A DNA stretch of 60,931 nt. Source: a gamma proteobacterium symbiont of Taylorina sp. Lineage in GTDB: Bacteria; Pseudomonadota; Gammaproteobacteria; GRL18. A program made the translations under genes and the position numbers. Positions 25,582-34,563 of the stretch are shown here, in pieces; positions within the stretch are counted from its first letter, which is position 1, and the number at the start of each line of letters is the position of its first letter. Below the pieces are notes generated by a model that searched no databases, was not told where the DNA came from, and saw only the letters and a list, made by a program, of their open reading frames with translations. The stretch covers positions 1 through 60,931 of the forward strand of contig JAHXIV010000042.1 of assembly GCA_025655455.1 (NCBI GenBank). Direction: 5' to 3'.

Positions 25582-27246
25582 ATGATATTAGTAAAAAACA
25601 AAATACAGAAACTCTTTTTCCTTTTAGATCGATACCGAATATCAGCTTTAGGAATTTGTTTAGGTCTTCTCTTTTTTTCTGCATCAATGACACCCTCACT
25701 AATACCAAGATCTGCGCTTGTACAAGGCGTGTTAGGTGGAATAGTGATGGCTCTTGGTTATCTCCTGGCTATTATCATGATCGGAACCTGGAGATATATT
25801 CAACTCCCAAATTTTACCAATAGTCTTCGTAAGGCAATAAGTGGATTACTTTTCTTAGTCAGTTTTTCAATATTTTTATTGGCACTTTTCAATTTACGTG
25901 GCAGTCAGAATGAGCTTCGAGCTTTAATGACTATGAAACCCCTTGAAGCAAACCATGAGGTTGTTGTAGTTGGGGTAGTATTTGTGTCGTTTCTTACTCT
26001 CTTCCTGCTTGGTCGGTTTATTGCGACAATTACGATATTTCTACGAAATAGGATCCATGGCCGGGTTCAGCCACGCCTGTCACTGGTAATCAGTCTTTTA
26101 CTGGTTACTACTATTAGTTGGAATCTTGGTAATGGTGTGATTGCACGTACCATACTTAACACTGCAGATGATGCATTTCGTGAAGTTGACTCAAGAATTG
26201 ATATTGAATTACCAGTGCCCTCTGACAACTTGCGCTCTGGAAGTACATCTTCACTTATACCCTGGGAAACCTTAGGGGCTCAGGGTCGTAAATTCATAGC
26301 AGGGGGTCGCTCTATTGAAGAAATCTCCGAATTTAATGGAAGCAAGCCTGCAAAAAAACCAATCCGGGTTTATGCTGGACTTAATTCGGGTAAAAACATA
26401 AAGGAACGTGCCAATCTTGTTCTTGAGGAAATGAAACGTGTAGGTGTTTTTGACCGATCGTTTATAGTCATCGTTACGCCAACTGGCACAGGTTGGATCG
26501 ATCCAGCAGCTGTTGATCCATTTGAAATAATGCATCTCGGTGATACGGCAATTGTCGGAATGCAGTATTCTTATTTGATGAGCCCTTTGGCTTTGCTGGT
26601 AGAGCCTGATCTGGTTCCAGAATCTGCAAAAATTCTTTTTGATACTATTTATAAGTATTGGAGACAATTACCTGATAACTCGCGTTCCCGGCTTTATCTT
26701 TATGGACTCAGCCTTGGTTCCTACGGCTCAGAGAAAGCATTATCACCGCTTAAAATGGTCGACAATCCAATTAGCGGCATTCTCTGGTCGGGGCCAACAT
26801 TTATGAATCCTATCTGGAATAATTTAACTAAAAATCGCAATCCCGGTTCATCTGCATGGTTACCACAAATTGACGACGGTCGATTGGCACGTTTTACAAA
26901 TCAGCAGAATACACTTGATAAAGCCGTAAGTGCATGTTCGCGGATGCGCCTGGTCTATCTACAGTATGCCAGCGATCCCATAACCTTTTTTGAAGTTGCC
27001 TCAGCATTCAGGCCACCAGAGTGGATGGCTGATGATCGTGCTCCCGATGTATTCGTCAAATTACGTTGGTACCCTCTGATAACAATGCTTCAACAGGCAG
27101 TAGACATGCTTATTGCTACCGAAGTGCCTAAAGGGTTTGGCCATGTATTTTCTGCTGAACATTATATTAATGCATGGTTTGCACTGACTGATCCAAAAGA
27201 TTGGCAAGTTGAGGATACTGAACGTTTAAAAAATTCGTTTCGCTAA
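25582..27246 (+). CDS. Membrane alpha/beta-hydrolase (Abhydrolase_9 family)
   Basis: A 554-residue protein with four or five N-terminal membrane spans (about residues 15-165) and a C-terminal hydrolase domain. SMTPSLIPRSALVQG near residue 33 is the mark of the Abhydrolase_9 N-terminal region. The putative nucleophile lies in YGLSLGSYGSE (GLSLG, near residue 378). Late GFGHVFSAEHY may hold the catalytic His. The family is common in actinobacteria and scattered in proteobacteria; its substrate is unknown, though a membrane lipid or ester is plausible. GGGAA precedes the ATG and a good promoter lies 40 bases upstream. It is probably monocistronic. Confidence 0.78.
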   Translation: MILVKNKIQKLFFLLDRYRISALGICLGLLFFSASMTPSLIPRSALVQGVLGGIVMALGYLLAIIMIGTWRYIQLPNFTNSLRKAISGLLFLVSFSIFLLALFNLRGSQNELRALMTMKPLEANHEVVVVGVVFVSFLTLFLLGRFIATITIFLRNRIHGRVQPRLSLVISLLLVTTISWNLGNGVIARTILNTADDAFREVDSRIDIELPVPSDNLRSGSTSSLIPWETLGAQGRKFIAGGRSIEEISEFNGSKPAKKPIRVYAGLNSGKNIKERANLVLEEMKRVGVFDRSFIVIVTPTGTGWIDPAAVDPFEIMHLGDTAIVGMQYSYLMSPLALLVEPDLVPESAKILFDTIYKYWRQLPDNSRSRLYLYGLSLGSYGSEKALSPLKMVDNPISGILWSGPTFMNPIWNNLTKNRNPGSSAWLPQIDDGRLARFTNQQNTLDKAVSACSRMRLVYLQYASDPITFFEVASAFRPPEWMADDRAPDVFVKLRWYPLITMLQQAVDMLIATEVPKGFGHVFSAEHYINAWFALTDPKDWQVEDTERLKNSFR

Positions 27247-27334
27247 TGCTCTTAGTCTGCTGCAAAAATTATAATTGTGCAGAAGAGAGAGAATCTCAAC
27301 TTACTATTAGCAGGCAAAATATTGGGATGCATAT

Positions 27335-28054
27335 TTGAAATCAATGAGTATACTAAAATGGAGTTTTTTTGTGATGTTGACTCTTTCACCACCATTACAC
27401 GCAAAAGAATGCGTCATTCTTTTGCATGGCTTAGCCAGAAATGATAACTCATTAAAAAAGCTTGAACTTGTCCTAAAAAACAAAGATTATCATACTGTTA
27501 ATTATAATTATCCATCAACAATGTATCATGTTGCTAAATTAGCAGAAGACACAATATCTGATGCATTATCACGATGTATAAAGGGGAGTAAGATAAACTT
27601 TGTAACTCATTCAATGGGTGGTATTCTTGTTCGTCAGTATTTAAGTACAAAATCAATAGAAAATATGGGGCGTGTAGTAATGCTTGGCCCTCCTAATCAA
27701 GGAAGTCAGGTTGTTGATACTTTGAAAAATATACCTGGCTTTAAGCTCATGAATGGTCCAGCAGGTATGCAACTTGGTACGGGAAAAATGGATATTCCAA
27801 GGAAACTTGGAACAGCCAATTTTGATGTAGGCATCATCGCAGGCTCTCGCAGTATAAACCTGGTTTTATCTGCCATGCTACCAAATCCAGATGATGGCAA
27901 GGTATCCGTAGAAAATACAAAACTTGAAGGCATGAAAGATCACATTACCTTACCAGTGACTCACCCTTTTATGATGAAAAATGATGTTGTTATTAATCAG
28001 GTTGTACATTATCTTAAATATGGCAAGTTTAAACGAAGAAAAATATCCATTTAA
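27335..28054 (+). CDS. Secreted alpha/beta-hydrolase, lipase-like
   Basis: A 239-residue protein with a signal peptide (LKWSFFVMLTLSPPLHA). The mature part has the oxyanion segment ILLHGLARND, the nucleophile motif THSMGGILVRQYL and GPPNQGSQVVD, as in small triacylglycerol lipase or PGAP1-like esterases. THPFMM near the C-terminus may hold the catalytic His. The start is either TTG 27335 (GGGA at the right distance) or ATG 27344. It lies 88 bases after the other hydrolase and may share its transcript. It should act in the periplasm or outside the cell. Confidence 0.8.
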   Translation: MKSMSILKWSFFVMLTLSPPLHAKECVILLHGLARNDNSLKKLELVLKNKDYHTVNYNYPSTMYHVAKLAEDTISDALSRCIKGSKINFVTHSMGGILVRQYLSTKSIENMGRVVMLGPPNQGSQVVDTLKNIPGFKLMNGPAGMQLGTGKMDIPRKLGTANFDVGIIAGSRSINLVLSAMLPNPDDGKVSVENTKLEGMKDHITLPVTHPFMMKNDVVINQVVHYLKYGKFKRRKISI

Positions 28055-28100
28055 AATATTGGTTGCTGTGGATACAGTTTGTAAATCATCTTTCTTTATT

Positions 28101-28490
28101 TTAATCATTCAGCCGACACGGAAAAGCATCCCTTAATGCTTCAATAACAACAAGTGCAGCAGGCTTAGAAAGTTCGGTTGTTTTTCTTGATGCATACTGC
28201 ATATAAATATCTCTATACTGACTGGAAGTTTTTCCATTGGGTAAACATATTTTTGGGGCAATAGCTGCTTTAACCTGCAATCGTGTAGACTCTTCTACAC
28301 CACTGATAAAGCCTGAACAATATGTTTGTCTCTGCCTGCCTGTGCTCGTCATATAGCTTGATGAACAGGTAGTCAAGAGTTTTTGAGCCGTCATTTGTTG
28401 TGGAAAATGGCTTTCCCGGGTACTTTTTTCATCAGCAAAGACAATGTTTACAAGAGTAAACACACATAAAACATAAAAAATAATTTTCAT
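28101..28490 (-). CDS. Rap1a/Tai-type protein (T6SS immunity fold)
   Basis: A 129-residue protein with a signal peptide (FYVLCVFTLVNIVFA). Four conserved cysteines are spread as TTCSS, TYCSGFISGVEES, KICLP and AFPC, and the last helix is ALVVIEALRDAFPC. This pattern matches the Rap1a/Tai family, some of whose members neutralise type VI amidase effectors in the periplasm. No T6SS gene or effector is seen nearby, so it may be an orphan immunity protein or a family member with another task. It lies convergent to the lipase gene. Confidence 0.65.
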   Translation of the reverse strand: MKIIFYVLCVFTLVNIVFADEKSTRESHFPQQMTAQKLLTTCSSSYMTSTGRQRQTYCSGFISGVEESTRLQVKAAIAPKICLPNGKTSSQYRDIYMQYASRKTTELSKPAALVVIEALRDAFPCRLND

Positions 28491-28520
28491 AGCTATCTCC
28501 GATTTTTGGTTATGTGTTTC

Positions 28521-29084
28521 TTATTTTATACGCTCTGATAAAGATCGACCGGTGCTTTTAAAAAAAACATTATTGTTGCTATTTCCAACCATAATCGCTT
28601 CAATTACCGGTTCATACACAGGAAGATCTGAAACCCACTCAACAATAAAATTAGCACCTGAACCACCGCGTGTATCTTTCATTTCAATCAGTATTTCAGT
28701 TGATTGTAATGGTTTTAAAAGCATTGGCTTCTTATAGTAATTCTGAAGCTGCTTGCCTTCTGTATCATAATATCATGCTGAAGTCAGTGTAATATTGTTT
28801 TTTGGATCTGAATTTCGAATACTTAAGGTAGCTTCCAATAACCAAGGCTCTCCTGATGAGCGATTAATATGTGAATATATTGGTACATAAACTGTCTGTG
28901 AATTTATAATGTTGATAGTCTGGCTTCCCAAACCATAGCGGTTGGTAAAAGAAAAAGCTCGATTATTATCTTCTAACTCATTAATTCTAGCTGTGTTATA
29001 AATTAAAGCAAACAATAGAGCTAAAAAAATGAGTGCAGGTATAAATACTGAGAATAGTGATCGTTTCTTATTTGGTTGTTCCAT
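28521..29084 (-). pseudogene. DUF3124 membrane protein interrupted by an in-frame TGA
   Basis: The frame from ATG 29084 gives 103 residues with an N-terminal membrane span (SVFIPALIFLALLFALIY), then YVPIYSHINRSSGEPWLLEATLSIRNSDPKN, up to a TGA at 28773-28775. Directly after it the same frame continues YYDTEGKQLQNYYKKP and later KDTRGGSGANFIVEW to a stop at 28521. Both halves belong to one DUF3124 domain. In relatives I recall Arg before YYD, so a single CGA to TGA change would explain the break. The downstream part could restart at an internal ATG but lacks a full domain. A sequencing error is possible. The function of the family is unknown. Confidence 0.8.
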
Positions 29085-29349
29085 ATTACTTCCTTAATTC
29101 GTAGCAGTTTAGTTTTATACTGAATTATTTTCATGACTTTTATTACGAATGGTGATCAAATAAGCTCACAACCACTATGACCTATTTGGATAATGCCATG
29201 TAGATACCTAATTATTGCATAAAATAAAATTAACTACATTTTCTTTCCTGATATGTATAGGATCAGATTAAATACTTTAACTGTAGAATAAATTGTTTGT
29301 TATGCACATTAACAGACGGTCAGTCCCTGTTGAGCTCATCTCTACTGAG
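29085..29349. other. Intergenic stretch, nothing recognised
   Basis: AT-rich DNA between the DUF3124 gene start and the polyphosphate kinase remnant. No open frame, hairpin or clear promoter stands out. The rightmost part may contain further decayed codons of the kinase remnant, but the similarity is too weak to place. Confidence 0.5.
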
Positions 29350-29640
29350 GGTTTGTACTGCATCAGAAACAAGCACAAAAAAACAATATAAACGGTTTTT
29401 AAAAACATTCCAAGTTTTGAGAATTATTTAATTAAAGACGGCATTATTTTGCTTAAGTACTGGTTTGAAGGCAGTATGGAAGAACAAACCCGTCGCTTTG
29501 AGAGTCGTATTGAAGATCTTCGTAAACATTGGAAACAAAATCCAATGGATTTAGAATCTCATCGTCGCTGGTATGATTACTCACGCACTAAAGTTCGTAT
29601 GTTCGAGGCCTCTAACACTCAATGGGCTACAAGGAACTGA
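29350..29640 (+). pseudogene. Polyphosphate kinase 2 (PPK2) remnant
   Basis: Only a C-terminal piece survives. In one frame TKKQYKRFLK is followed, after a frameshift near 29405, by NIPSFENYLIKDGIILLKYW, then EEQTRRFESRIEDLRKHWK and NPMDLESHRRWYDYSR, ending WATRN before TGA. These are hallmark PPK2 blocks (in relatives FKYWF, ERRFxxRxxDPxKxWKxSPMD and RWYDYTxA). The N-terminal half with the Walker A motif and the final conserved segment are gone. An ATG at 29476 with AAGG upstream could yield 54 residues, but such a peptide would lack the active site. It is best read as a decayed gene. Confidence 0.8.
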
Positions 29641-29845
29641 ATTACCCTTATAAATGGGTTCCTTTAAAATATTAATACCTAGCTTATGAGCTACTGTATT
29701 ATACAATAGTCTTGGAATATTTAATTGAACCATGTCTATTGTTTTAACTGTTTCTTCTGTATACTTTTTATGTAGTCTTTAGAAAAAATATTACTTGGAC
29801 AATTTTAAGTTGCATAGAAGGTTGCAATACGATGAGGAAAATAAA

Positions 29846-30211
29846 ATGTCGTTGACTGGAATTTGGGTTTTTGAGGTTTCCGGAATTTATGGATGGGAAC
29901 GTATTTCTACAGTATTTTTAGAAAAAGGACGTTATCTTGGTGGCGGAGCCATTATGTTTAGTAAAGGCACCTACGTTCGTGATGGTAAGAAGATCAAGAT
30001 TGAAATTGATGTCACCCAGCACGGTGAAAAACAGACTATTTTTGGTGAAAAACGAAAACACTTTTCCACGACTATGACTGGTAAGAAGAGTGGAGATACA
30101 ATTACAGGACTCGCTCGTCTTAAAGGATCCCATTCAACAACAGCTGAGTACCATTTTCGTTTAAATAGATTAGCAGATATACCAAAACTTCCCAAAGCGG
30201 CAAAAAAATAA
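29846..30211 (+). CDS. Small conserved-looking cytoplasmic protein, unknown
   Basis: ATG 29846 is chosen because GAGG lies eight bases upstream; the frame is open further left without such a site. The product of 121 residues has no signal peptide or membrane span. It begins MSLTGIWVFEVSGIYGWE, has GRYLGGGAIMFSKGTYVRDG, ITGLARLKG and ends in a Lys/Pro-rich tail. The Gly-rich beta pattern (ylGGG, kGtY, tGk) recalls GrlR-like small beta-barrel proteins, but I am not sure. It lies 80 bases before the aaeX-like gene. Confidence 0.5.
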   Translation: MSLTGIWVFEVSGIYGWERISTVFLEKGRYLGGGAIMFSKGTYVRDGKKIKIEIDVTQHGEKQTIFGEKRKHFSTTMTGKKSGDTITGLARLKGSHSTTAEYHFRLNRLADIPKLPKAAKK

Positions 30212-30290
30212 GCCTGTGAGTAATAATACATAGAAACCTTATCTCTGTAGTTTTGTATTAAAATTTTTTCTCCAAGGACGTTATATTACT

Positions 30291-30485
30291 ATGCAGGAAA
30301 TTCAGTTTTTTGGACTCTATTTTCCACCGCTGCTAGTCGCAATCTTTTTGGGTTTTATCCTGGCACGAATTCTGGTGAAAGTTCTGAATCGTCTTAGTGG
30401 TAATATACCTTGTTGCGGTGCTTTCGTCTCCCTTACTTTAACGATTACTCTTAGCAGTACGGTTTTCTACATAATGTATCTCTGA
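30291..30485 (+). CDS. aaeX: DUF1656 small inner-membrane protein (AaeX-like)
   Basis: A 64-residue protein with two membrane helices (about residues 10-30 and 43-63). FFGLYFPPLLVAIFLGF matches the FGLxFPP signature of DUF1656/AaeX proteins, always found beside AaeA-AaeB type efflux pumps. AAGGA precedes the ATG at 12 bases. It is first of a three-gene operon, 26 bases before the membrane-fusion gene. Its precise role in the pump is unknown. Confidence 0.85.
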   Translation: MQEIQFFGLYFPPLLVAIFLGFILARILVKVLNRLSGNIPCCGAFVSLTLTITLSSTVFYIMYL

Positions 30486-30511
30486 TTTAAAAATTCTTAC
30501 TGGACAAAACA

Positions 30512-31510
30512 ATGGACACGAATCGTAAACGAAAAATAGTCAGTATTTTACTTCTTCTGATTTCTATTATAGCAGTCTTAACTGCTTATTACCGATATGT
30601 CAGCACACCCTGGACCCGTCATGGCGAAGTGCAGGCAGACATTATCAAAGTTGCACCGCGAATCAGCGGAATGGTCAATAAGATAATGATAAAAGATAAT
30701 CAGGCGGTAAAACAAGACGATGTCTTATTTATCATCGATCCTGAACCCTTCCAACTTGAAGTTGAAAAAGCTAAAGTCGGTCTTAAACAGACCCAACTTG
30801 AAATTAAACAACTCAGAGCCAGTGTTATTGTGGCACGCAAGGAATTACTACAGGCAACAGAAAACCTGCAATACAACAGAAAAAATGCTGCACGTATTGA
30901 GAAACTACGCACCTCTGACAGCATTTCTCAGGATATGGCTGATCGTTCCCGCAAGAGTCTGGCAGTTGCCGTTGCAGAAGAAAAACGCGCAGAAGCTAAT
31001 TTACTCAAAGCAGAAGCGGCTCTGGGCGATCAAAAGGAAGAACATGTTCTAATCCAGGCAGCCCGGATTAAACTTAGATTTGCTGAACTGGATCTCAGCT
31101 ATACCCAGGTAAAATCAGTTGTTGACGGTTATGTGGTTAAGGTTAACATCGCTGCTGGCGATTATGGCAAAAAGGGGATTCCTCTGGTCGCCGTCGTAGA
31201 TGAAAACAGCCTGCGTATCTCTGCAATGTTTCGGGAAAATCAACTGCATAATATTGCGGTTGGAGATACAGTTGAGGTCGTGTTAATGTCAGCACCAGGG
31301 GAAAAACTGCACGGACAAGTCAGCAGCCTCGGGACTGCCATTGCACCACCTGAAACAATTCAGGCAAATGCGCTGATTCCCAGTATTCCTGCAATCTTTG
31401 ACTGGATCCGTCTGCCACAACGAGTGCCCGTGAATATCAAACTGGAAACGGGACAAAATACTGCTCATATGATACCGGGTATGACCGCTTCTGTTACTGT
31501 ACGTCGCTGA
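30512..31510 (+). CDS. aaeA: HlyD-family membrane fusion protein (AaeA/EmrA-like)
   Basis: A 332-residue periplasmic adaptor anchored by one N-terminal helix (about 10-27). A lipoyl-type half (VAPRISGMVNKIMIKDNQ AVKQDDVLFIIDP) is followed by a long alpha hairpin (about residues 85-185) and the second half FAELDLSYTQVKSVVDGYV. The beta-barrel part has ISAMFRENQL and the end has MIPGMTASVTV. It links the inner-membrane FUSC protein to an outer-membrane channel. In E. coli the pair exports hydroxybenzoic acids; the substrate here is not shown. No LysR regulator lies next to it. Confidence 0.85.
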   Translation: MDTNRKRKIVSILLLLISIIAVLTAYYRYVSTPWTRHGEVQADIIKVAPRISGMVNKIMIKDNQAVKQDDVLFIIDPEPFQLEVEKAKVGLKQTQLEIKQLRASVIVARKELLQATENLQYNRKNAARIEKLRTSDSISQDMADRSRKSLAVAVAEEKRAEANLLKAEAALGDQKEEHVLIQAARIKLRFAELDLSYTQVKSVVDGYVVKVNIAAGDYGKKGIPLVAVVDENSLRISAMFRENQLHNIAVGDTVEVVLMSAPGEKLHGQVSSLGTAIAPPETIQANALIPSIPAIFDWIRLPQRVPVNIKLETGQNTAHMIPGMTASVTVRR

Positions 31511-31520
31511 GATTTTATCG

Positions 31521-33206
31521 ATGTCCAAAGCTATCTTGATTCAGTTATTCTCAGCTCTCAGGCTCAGTCTTGCCGCTGTTTGCTCCATCTATATTGCAAT
31601 GAGTATTGGCCTGGAAAATCCCTATTGGGCCCCTGTTACAGTACTGGTTATTGAAGCGGGTTTTCAGGGTGCAGTGCAACAGCGCATCAGGGATCGGATA
31701 TGGGGAACAATACTGGGAGTTATTACTGGACTTTCAGTTTTGTTTATTGCAGGTGATATGCGTTTTGTCCTGATTGCCTTAAGCTTCTCACTGGTCACTC
31801 TGACAAGCTATTTGAGTCTTGAATACCGTAATCAATTATTGCTCTGGCGCTGGACTGCACTGACTATCATGCTGATGATCGTTATTGGTTTGAGTTTTGA
31901 TTATGATACATTTTTTATGACAAACTTAAGCCGTATCTGGAGTATTCTTGTGGGAATTTCAGTGGCATGGGTGTTTCATGTCCTGTTTTTTCCCCTGGCT
32001 TCAGCAGTCGGCATTTTTTCTACATTAAAAAAAATTATTGCTTTGCTGCGCTCCATATCCCCTGATACTGATGTAAATAGTAAAGTCACTGCATTGTCAG
32101 GATTTTATGTCCTGATGGGAGAATTATCTCCTTTAATTGCTTCTCATGCCTTAGAAAAATATGGGACAACTTTGCGTGCCAGACAAGCTCAAAGTATAGT
32201 TGATGCCCTGGAAATCATAGGTGAACAAATCATTACCGAAGACAGCAAGACACCAGAATTTGTTAGCTCTGTGTTAAATATTCTGGACTCCATCAATCCA
32301 TTTGTTATCACCAGTCTGCAAACAACAGGCAATCAGCTACAAATGCTTTGCGCTGAAGTTTCAACTGATATTCCCGTTAAGCTGCTGCATGCAACCCAAA
32401 CTATGGGACAAGAACTGGCTACTATGGATATGTCAGTGGATATTAATAAAGATCAGCGAGTAAAAGTCGAATCGCGGGTCTATTTTTTTGATGCCTGGTA
32501 TGACGATACATTTACCAATGCCTATAAATCACTGGTTATTGGTATAGGCACGAGCACCGGACTCTGGTTATGGAGTGAAGTTGACTGGCCTGGAGGACTA
32601 TTTTTAGTGGTTCTTATCATGATCATTGGCCAGTTTACTGCATTTAGCCACATTTTTTCTATCAAGGCTTTGGGGATCCTGGTGATTTTGAGTCTGATTA
32701 TAACCAATCTACTGATGATTTTTATTATTCCTCTTTTTGATGCATCGGGTTCATTTTTTACCTGGCTATTTTTAATTCACCTGTTCTTTACATGGTTTGC
32801 ATTTTCATCAAATAAAAAACTGGCCTTTGCTGCATTGCTCCTGCTTATGTTGATTAATCTGTTTGTTAATGGCTATGTAGCAACACCTTATGCGATGCAG
32901 ATCACTTTAACTTATAGCTGGGGAGTGCTCGGTGGTCTGACTCTTGGCCTTATAACAGCATCTTTGGTAAAACCTGCTTCAGCTCATCAACTGCTGCAAA
33001 AACAAAAGATCGCTTTTTCTGATGAAATATCCCAATTAGAATCAGCCTCAGAAACTGAACGACAAAACCTGCTCATTTCACTTCGCTATCGCGCACATAT
33101 GCTAACGGTATGGTGGCGTGACTTATCTGAAGTCAGTGTTCAGCAGATGGAATCACAATCTATTCTGGATTTGATAAGACAACTCCCGAGTTATAGACTA
33201 AAATAG
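31521..33206 (+). CDS. aaeB: FUSC-family efflux permease (AaeB-like)
   Basis: A 561-residue inner-membrane protein, somewhat shorter than E. coli AaeB (about 655). Two sets of membrane helices (about residues 10-160 and 345-480) flank and follow a cytoplasmic middle section, the FUSC layout. Typical motifs are NPYWAPVTVLVIEAGFQGAVQQR and, in the second half, WPGGLFLVVLIMIIGQF. It should work with the adaptor ten bases upstream to export aromatic or related acids. It ends the operon; gltS follows after 112 bases. Confidence 0.85.
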   Translation: MSKAILIQLFSALRLSLAAVCSIYIAMSIGLENPYWAPVTVLVIEAGFQGAVQQRIRDRIWGTILGVITGLSVLFIAGDMRFVLIALSFSLVTLTSYLSLEYRNQLLLWRWTALTIMLMIVIGLSFDYDTFFMTNLSRIWSILVGISVAWVFHVLFFPLASAVGIFSTLKKIIALLRSISPDTDVNSKVTALSGFYVLMGELSPLIASHALEKYGTTLRARQAQSIVDALEIIGEQIITEDSKTPEFVSSVLNILDSINPFVITSLQTTGNQLQMLCAEVSTDIPVKLLHATQTMGQELATMDMSVDINKDQRVKVESRVYFFDAWYDDTFTNAYKSLVIGIGTSTGLWLWSEVDWPGGLFLVVLIMIIGQFTAFSHIFSIKALGILVILSLIITNLLMIFIIPLFDASGSFFTWLFLIHLFFTWFAFSSNKKLAFAALLLLMLINLFVNGYVATPYAMQITLTYSWGVLGGLTLGLITASLVKPASAHQLLQKQKIAFSDEISQLESASETERQNLLISLRYRAHMLTVWWRDLSEVSVQQMESQSILDLIRQLPSYRLK

Positions 33207-33318
33207 TTATGCATAGTAATAATCTAACTGATAAAATATTGCTTGCATGTGCTACTCTCTTATAACCTGTTTCATCAGCTTAAATCATTAACAATATCAG
33301 GAAAATGGTAATCGGATT

Positions 33319-34548
33319 ATGGAATTTATAGAAAACACATTGGCATTCCAGTCTTTTTTTACAGTGACTCTGGCCATTTTAGTTTTATTTATCGGCAAAG
33401 GACTCAATTTGCGTTATGCCGTATTACGTGATTTCAATATTCCTGAACCGGTGGTGGGCGGTTTATTGTTTTCCATTATTTTTGCCATTGTGCATTTTAG
33501 TATTGGCATTACTATTGAGTTTGATTTGGCTGCAAGGGATATTATGCTGGTCTATTTTTTTACCACTATCGGCTTGAATTCCAATGTAATGGATCTGGTG
33601 AAAGGCGGCAAGCCACTGATTGTTTTGTTGTTTGCTACGGCTCTTTATATGGTGATACAAAATGTAGTGGGTATTTCGGTGGCTTCTCTATTTGGACTGG
33701 AACCTGTGGTAGGCATGCTCGGCGGCACTGTTTCACTGATTGGCGGACATGGTACTGCAATTGCCTGGGCTCCAACTTTTGCAGAAAAATTCGGTATCCA
33801 TAATGCCATGGAGATTGCGATAGCCTGTGCCACCTTTGGATTAATTTTAGCCAGTTTAATGGGAGGACCGATTGCCAGTTTCCTGATAAAAAAACATAAT
33901 CTCACCACTAATCAATCAGATAACCTGGATGTTGGTATTGCTTATGATGATAAAAATGCCAAAATTGATTATTTTTCTTTTTTACATGCTGTTTTGGCTA
34001 TTCATATCAGTGTAATTATTGGTTTGTTTCTGAATGAATTACTTGAGGAAGCAGGTTTAAAATTGCCTTTATTTGTTACCTGCTTATTTGCAGGTATTCT
34101 TATCAGTAGTTTTATTACTCCAAAAGCGGCGAAAAAATTCACCTGGCTTGACTGGAAAGCTAAGAATACGGCAATGGCACTGATTGCTGACATTTCACTG
34201 GGCATTTTTCTGGCAATGTCATTAATGAGTATGCAGTTATGGGTAATACTCGAACTTGCCGGGCCTATTCTGGCCATTATTACAGCACAATTTGTTGTAG
34301 CTATTTCTGTTACGCTGTTTGTTATTTATAATATAATGGGACGTTCCTATGATGCCGCAGTGGTTTGTTCTGGTTTCGGAGGTATTTCTCTGGGATCAAC
34401 AGCTACTGCTATGGCCAATATGACTGCTGTAACTCAGCGTTACGGCCCTTCACATCTGGCCTTTGTTATTGTTCCTCTGGTGTGTGCGTTTTTTGTTGAT
34501 TTAATCAATGTGGTTTTAATACAGTCTCTGATTAGCTACTTCAGTTAG
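33319..34548 (+). CDS. gltS: Sodium/glutamate symporter GltS
   Basis: A 409-residue Na+-coupled glutamate transporter with about ten membrane helices in two inverted halves. Marks include FNIPEPVVGGLLFSI near residue 40, GLNSNVMDLVKGGKPL, GGHGTAIAWAPTFAEKFG with a pore-loop-like Gly-rich segment, and in the second half CSGFGGISLGSTATAMANM. Length matches E. coli GltS (401). It lies 15 bases before an outer-membrane protein gene, so the two are probably cotranscribed. Confidence 0.95.
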   Translation: MEFIENTLAFQSFFTVTLAILVLFIGKGLNLRYAVLRDFNIPEPVVGGLLFSIIFAIVHFSIGITIEFDLAARDIMLVYFFTTIGLNSNVMDLVKGGKPLIVLLFATALYMVIQNVVGISVASLFGLEPVVGMLGGTVSLIGGHGTAIAWAPTFAEKFGIHNAMEIAIACATFGLILASLMGGPIASFLIKKHNLTTNQSDNLDVGIAYDDKNAKIDYFSFLHAVLAIHISVIIGLFLNELLEEAGLKLPLFVTCLFAGILISSFITPKAAKKFTWLDWKAKNTAMALIADISLGIFLAMSLMSMQLWVILELAGPILAIITAQFVVAISVTLFVIYNIMGRSYDAAVVCSGFGGISLGSTATAMANMTAVTQRYGPSHLAFVIVPLVCAFFVDLINVVLIQSLISYFS

Positions 34549-34563
34549 TGCAAGGTCATTAAT

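Noticed and set aside
28773..28775. TGA as selenocysteine codon in the DUF3124 gene
   Set aside because: The site matches an Arg position in the family as I recall it, no redox motif is present, and no SECIS-like hairpin or selenoprotein gene was noticed.
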